This document shows, piece after piece, positions 62,344-64,000 of a DNA stretch of 64,000 nucleotides. The notes below the pieces were generated by a model that was not told where the DNA came from, searched no databases, and saw only the letters and a list, made by a program, of their open reading frames with translations. Each line of letters opens with the position of its first letter. Within the stretch, counting starts at the first letter, position 1. The stretch is from Tetrahymena elliotti 4EA (lineage: Eukaryota > Ciliophora > Oligohymenophorea > Hymenostomatida > Tetrahymenidae). The stretch spans positions 87,676 through 151,675 of the forward strand of contig JH720359.1 in assembly GCA_000231825.2 (NCBI GenBank), in the 5' to 3' direction. Position numbers and translations under genes: made by a program.

Positions 62344-63230
62344 TTTAGCTTAACTATGAAATAATTTCTAGTTACATTTAAAAAATTATTTATAAAAAAA
62401 TTATATTAAATACCTTAAAGCCCAACCTTAAAAAGAAAAAAATCAATTTATCAAATAACCTACTTTATATTACAGTCACAGAAATCCATATACTCACTCA
62501 CATACTCATTCACAAAAATACATCCATACATACAACCATACCAAATCAATACTGCATTTAATACCTTTCAATATTGTTATCATTTGTGACTACTAAACAC
62601 TCTTTAGGTAAAAAAGCTTTATTTAACAACTAAATAAACAATAAAATTTAATTCGGCAAGAAAGCAAAAATGAAAGGAATTATGAATATCAAATAAAATA
62701 AACAGTAATTAATTATACTTGTTAGTTAGTTAGTTAATATCTTATTTTATATTATTATTAATAAATATTTTTATCATTCGTATTAAAATTTTATATGTTA
62801 CTACTTTCTACTGTGATTTTATTCATTCATAATTTGATTGTTAAAAATTGTTTTAATTAATTAGATTTCACTTTATTTACTAATAAACTATAACTTATAA
62901 TCAGACTGTTTTCTTAACTTTTTAAAAGAAAAAAATAACCATATTTCTTTCTATATCTTCATTTGTTTTTGTCTATTGATTTTTAGATGATAATTTTCAG
63001 AAGTTTTTCTTTTTTTTAAATATATTTAAATGTTTTTTAACTATTAAATGAATTTATTTTATCTTTTAGAGTACATACATATTTAAAAACAAACAGATTT
63101 TTATTTATTTTTGCAAATAAATTGCTGCTAGCTTGAATGATATTTGATCGGTAAAAATTTCAAATTTACAAATTATCAAATTAATTTATTTTTATTAAGC
63201 AAAATATAAAAGTATAGCTTGGAATTTTAA
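62344..63230. other. Intergenic, no gene seen
   Basis: About 890 bp between two plus-strand genes. It includes a CATA/CTCA-rich stretch near 62480-62530 and a TTAG microsatellite near 62722, with the leader of APC11 at its end. Confidence 0.6.
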
Positions 63231-63543
63231 ATGAGAGTAAAAATATAAAGTTGGAATGCTTTAGCCACTTGGGTTTGGGATATAGAAAATGAAGAAATGT
63301 GTGCTATTTGCAGATAACCCTTTGAATCTCCCTGCCCTAAATGTAAGATGCCTGGAGACGACTGCGTTCCAAGTATATTTTTTATTAAATACACTTTTAT
63401 TTTGATAATAAACTTTTTTTTAAAAATATTTAGTTGCTGGAGAGTGCAATCACCACTTTCATATGCATTGTATAATTAGATGGATAGAAGAAGGTTCTGA
63501 TAAATGTCCTCTTGATAGATCTAAGTGGGTTTTTAAAAATTGA
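63231..63543 (+). CDS. APC11: Anaphase-promoting complex subunit 11 (RING)
   Basis: Two exons, 63231-63372 and 63434-63543, with a 61-nt intron, giving 83 residues against about 84 in other eukaryotes. The body is diagnostic: MRVKIQSWNALATWVWD, CAIC at residues 24-27, CPKCKMPGDDC with the extra zinc-binding cysteines of APC11, then CNHHFHMHCIIRW. With APC2, APC11 forms the catalytic core of the anaphase-promoting complex, recruiting E2 enzymes to ubiquitinate cyclins and securin in the nucleus and cytosol. The last RING pair is CPLD (residues 72-75) where APC11 normally has CPMC, so the final zinc ligand is Asp, as in RBX1. PGDDC and HMHC speak for APC11 rather than RBX1. Aspartate can bind zinc, so the fold is probably intact. 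Confidence 0.92.
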
Positions 63544-64000
63544 TTAAGTTGATAATTATTTACTTTTTACTTAATAATATGGAAAATAAGCATTCAAATT
63601 AAAATATATAATAATATACTAAAGCAACTGTTATAAATGGTTATTTAACATATTAATAGCAAATTATATTTATTTATTCATAAATAATCAAGAAATAATA
63701 TTTTTTTGTAACTAAATTATCATAAAAAAATTTAAATTGTTCTAGCATTAATTGTTCATTTTTAATGTTTTACATAATTATCAAAACACTTCTAAAATCA
63801 AACCATAAATTCTCAAAATTTTAATAAAATCTAAAAAAAGATTCAAATTAAATAAATGGAATTTTTTTAGTTTTATAATCAAAGCATAATAGCTAAACTG
63901 TAGCTTCAAATTAATGACTGAAAAAATGTTATCATGAAATAAAATTATTTTTCATATTAGATTAGAAAAAAATATGTTTTGTAATAAAATATCAATGAAG
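63544..64000. other. Intergenic to the window edge
   Basis: About 460 bp of AT-rich sequence downstream of APC11. No gene seen. Confidence 0.55.

Noticed and set aside
1..64000. Search for tRNA, rRNA, telomere (GGGGTT/CCCCAA) repeats, transposases and CRISPR-like arrays
   Set aside because: No cloverleaf-like GC-richer segment, telomeric run, transposase domain or regularly spaced repeat array was seen on either strand by eye.

Overview
The window is nuclear DNA of an oligohymenophorean ciliate, most like the macronuclear genome of Tetrahymena or a close relative. The evidence is in the sequence: it is very AT-rich, every gene I can close ends in TGA, TAA and TAG run through conserved domains at glutamine positions, and genes are split by short AT-rich introns (mostly 45-100 nt, GT...AG). 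With one stop codon in an AT-rich background, chance open frames of 60-100 codons are common, so I called genes on domain content, codon character and splice phase rather than on frame length alone.

Layout. 1-5.8 kb: a tandem duplication of a multi-pass membrane protein gene with repeated flanks, followed by what looks like a decayed gene. 7.2-9.7 kb: an intronless, extremely Q/N-rich orphan protein. 10.2-11.0 kb: a 2H phosphoesterase (AKAP7/ASCC1-like). 11.8-18.6 kb: a many-exon gene with an N-terminal zinc finger and coiled coil, resembling CCDC17. 19.2-23.3 kb: a large surface-type membrane protein. 23.9-25.8 kb (minus): a tandem cyclic-nucleotide-binding protein. About 26.5-27.4 kb (minus): an unresolved small coiled-coil gene. 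28.0-37.8 kb: a giant Sfi1-repeat (centrin-binding) protein. 38.1-40.1 kb: a coiled-coil orphan. 40.5-41.8 kb: a CIMIP2/FAM166-like microtubule inner protein. 42.7-43.3 kb (minus): an isochorismatase-family protein lacking its catalytic cysteine. 44.2-47.2 kb (minus): a ZSWIM2-like SWIM/RING/ZZ/RING ubiquitin ligase. 47.5-48.4 kb (minus): an orphan. 48.6-52.0 kb (minus): a choline-transporter-like (SLC44) protein. 52.0-56.1 kb: no gene seen. 56.1-62.3 kb: a large gene with a membrane domain and a long Q/N/S-rich tail, interrupted by one in-frame TGA. 63.2-63.5 kb: APC11, the RING subunit of the anaphase-promoting complex, with an RBX1-like final zinc ligand.

The genes are separate transcription units on both strands and there is no operon. 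Several products point to the cilium and basal body (Sfi1-repeat protein, CIMIP2-like protein, CCDC17-like protein, and perhaps the ZSWIM2-like ligase and the cyclic-nucleotide-binding protein). I saw no tRNA, rRNA, CRISPR, transposase or telomere. Splice sites were placed by eye from phase and protein continuity, so internal exon boundaries are approximate unless stated.
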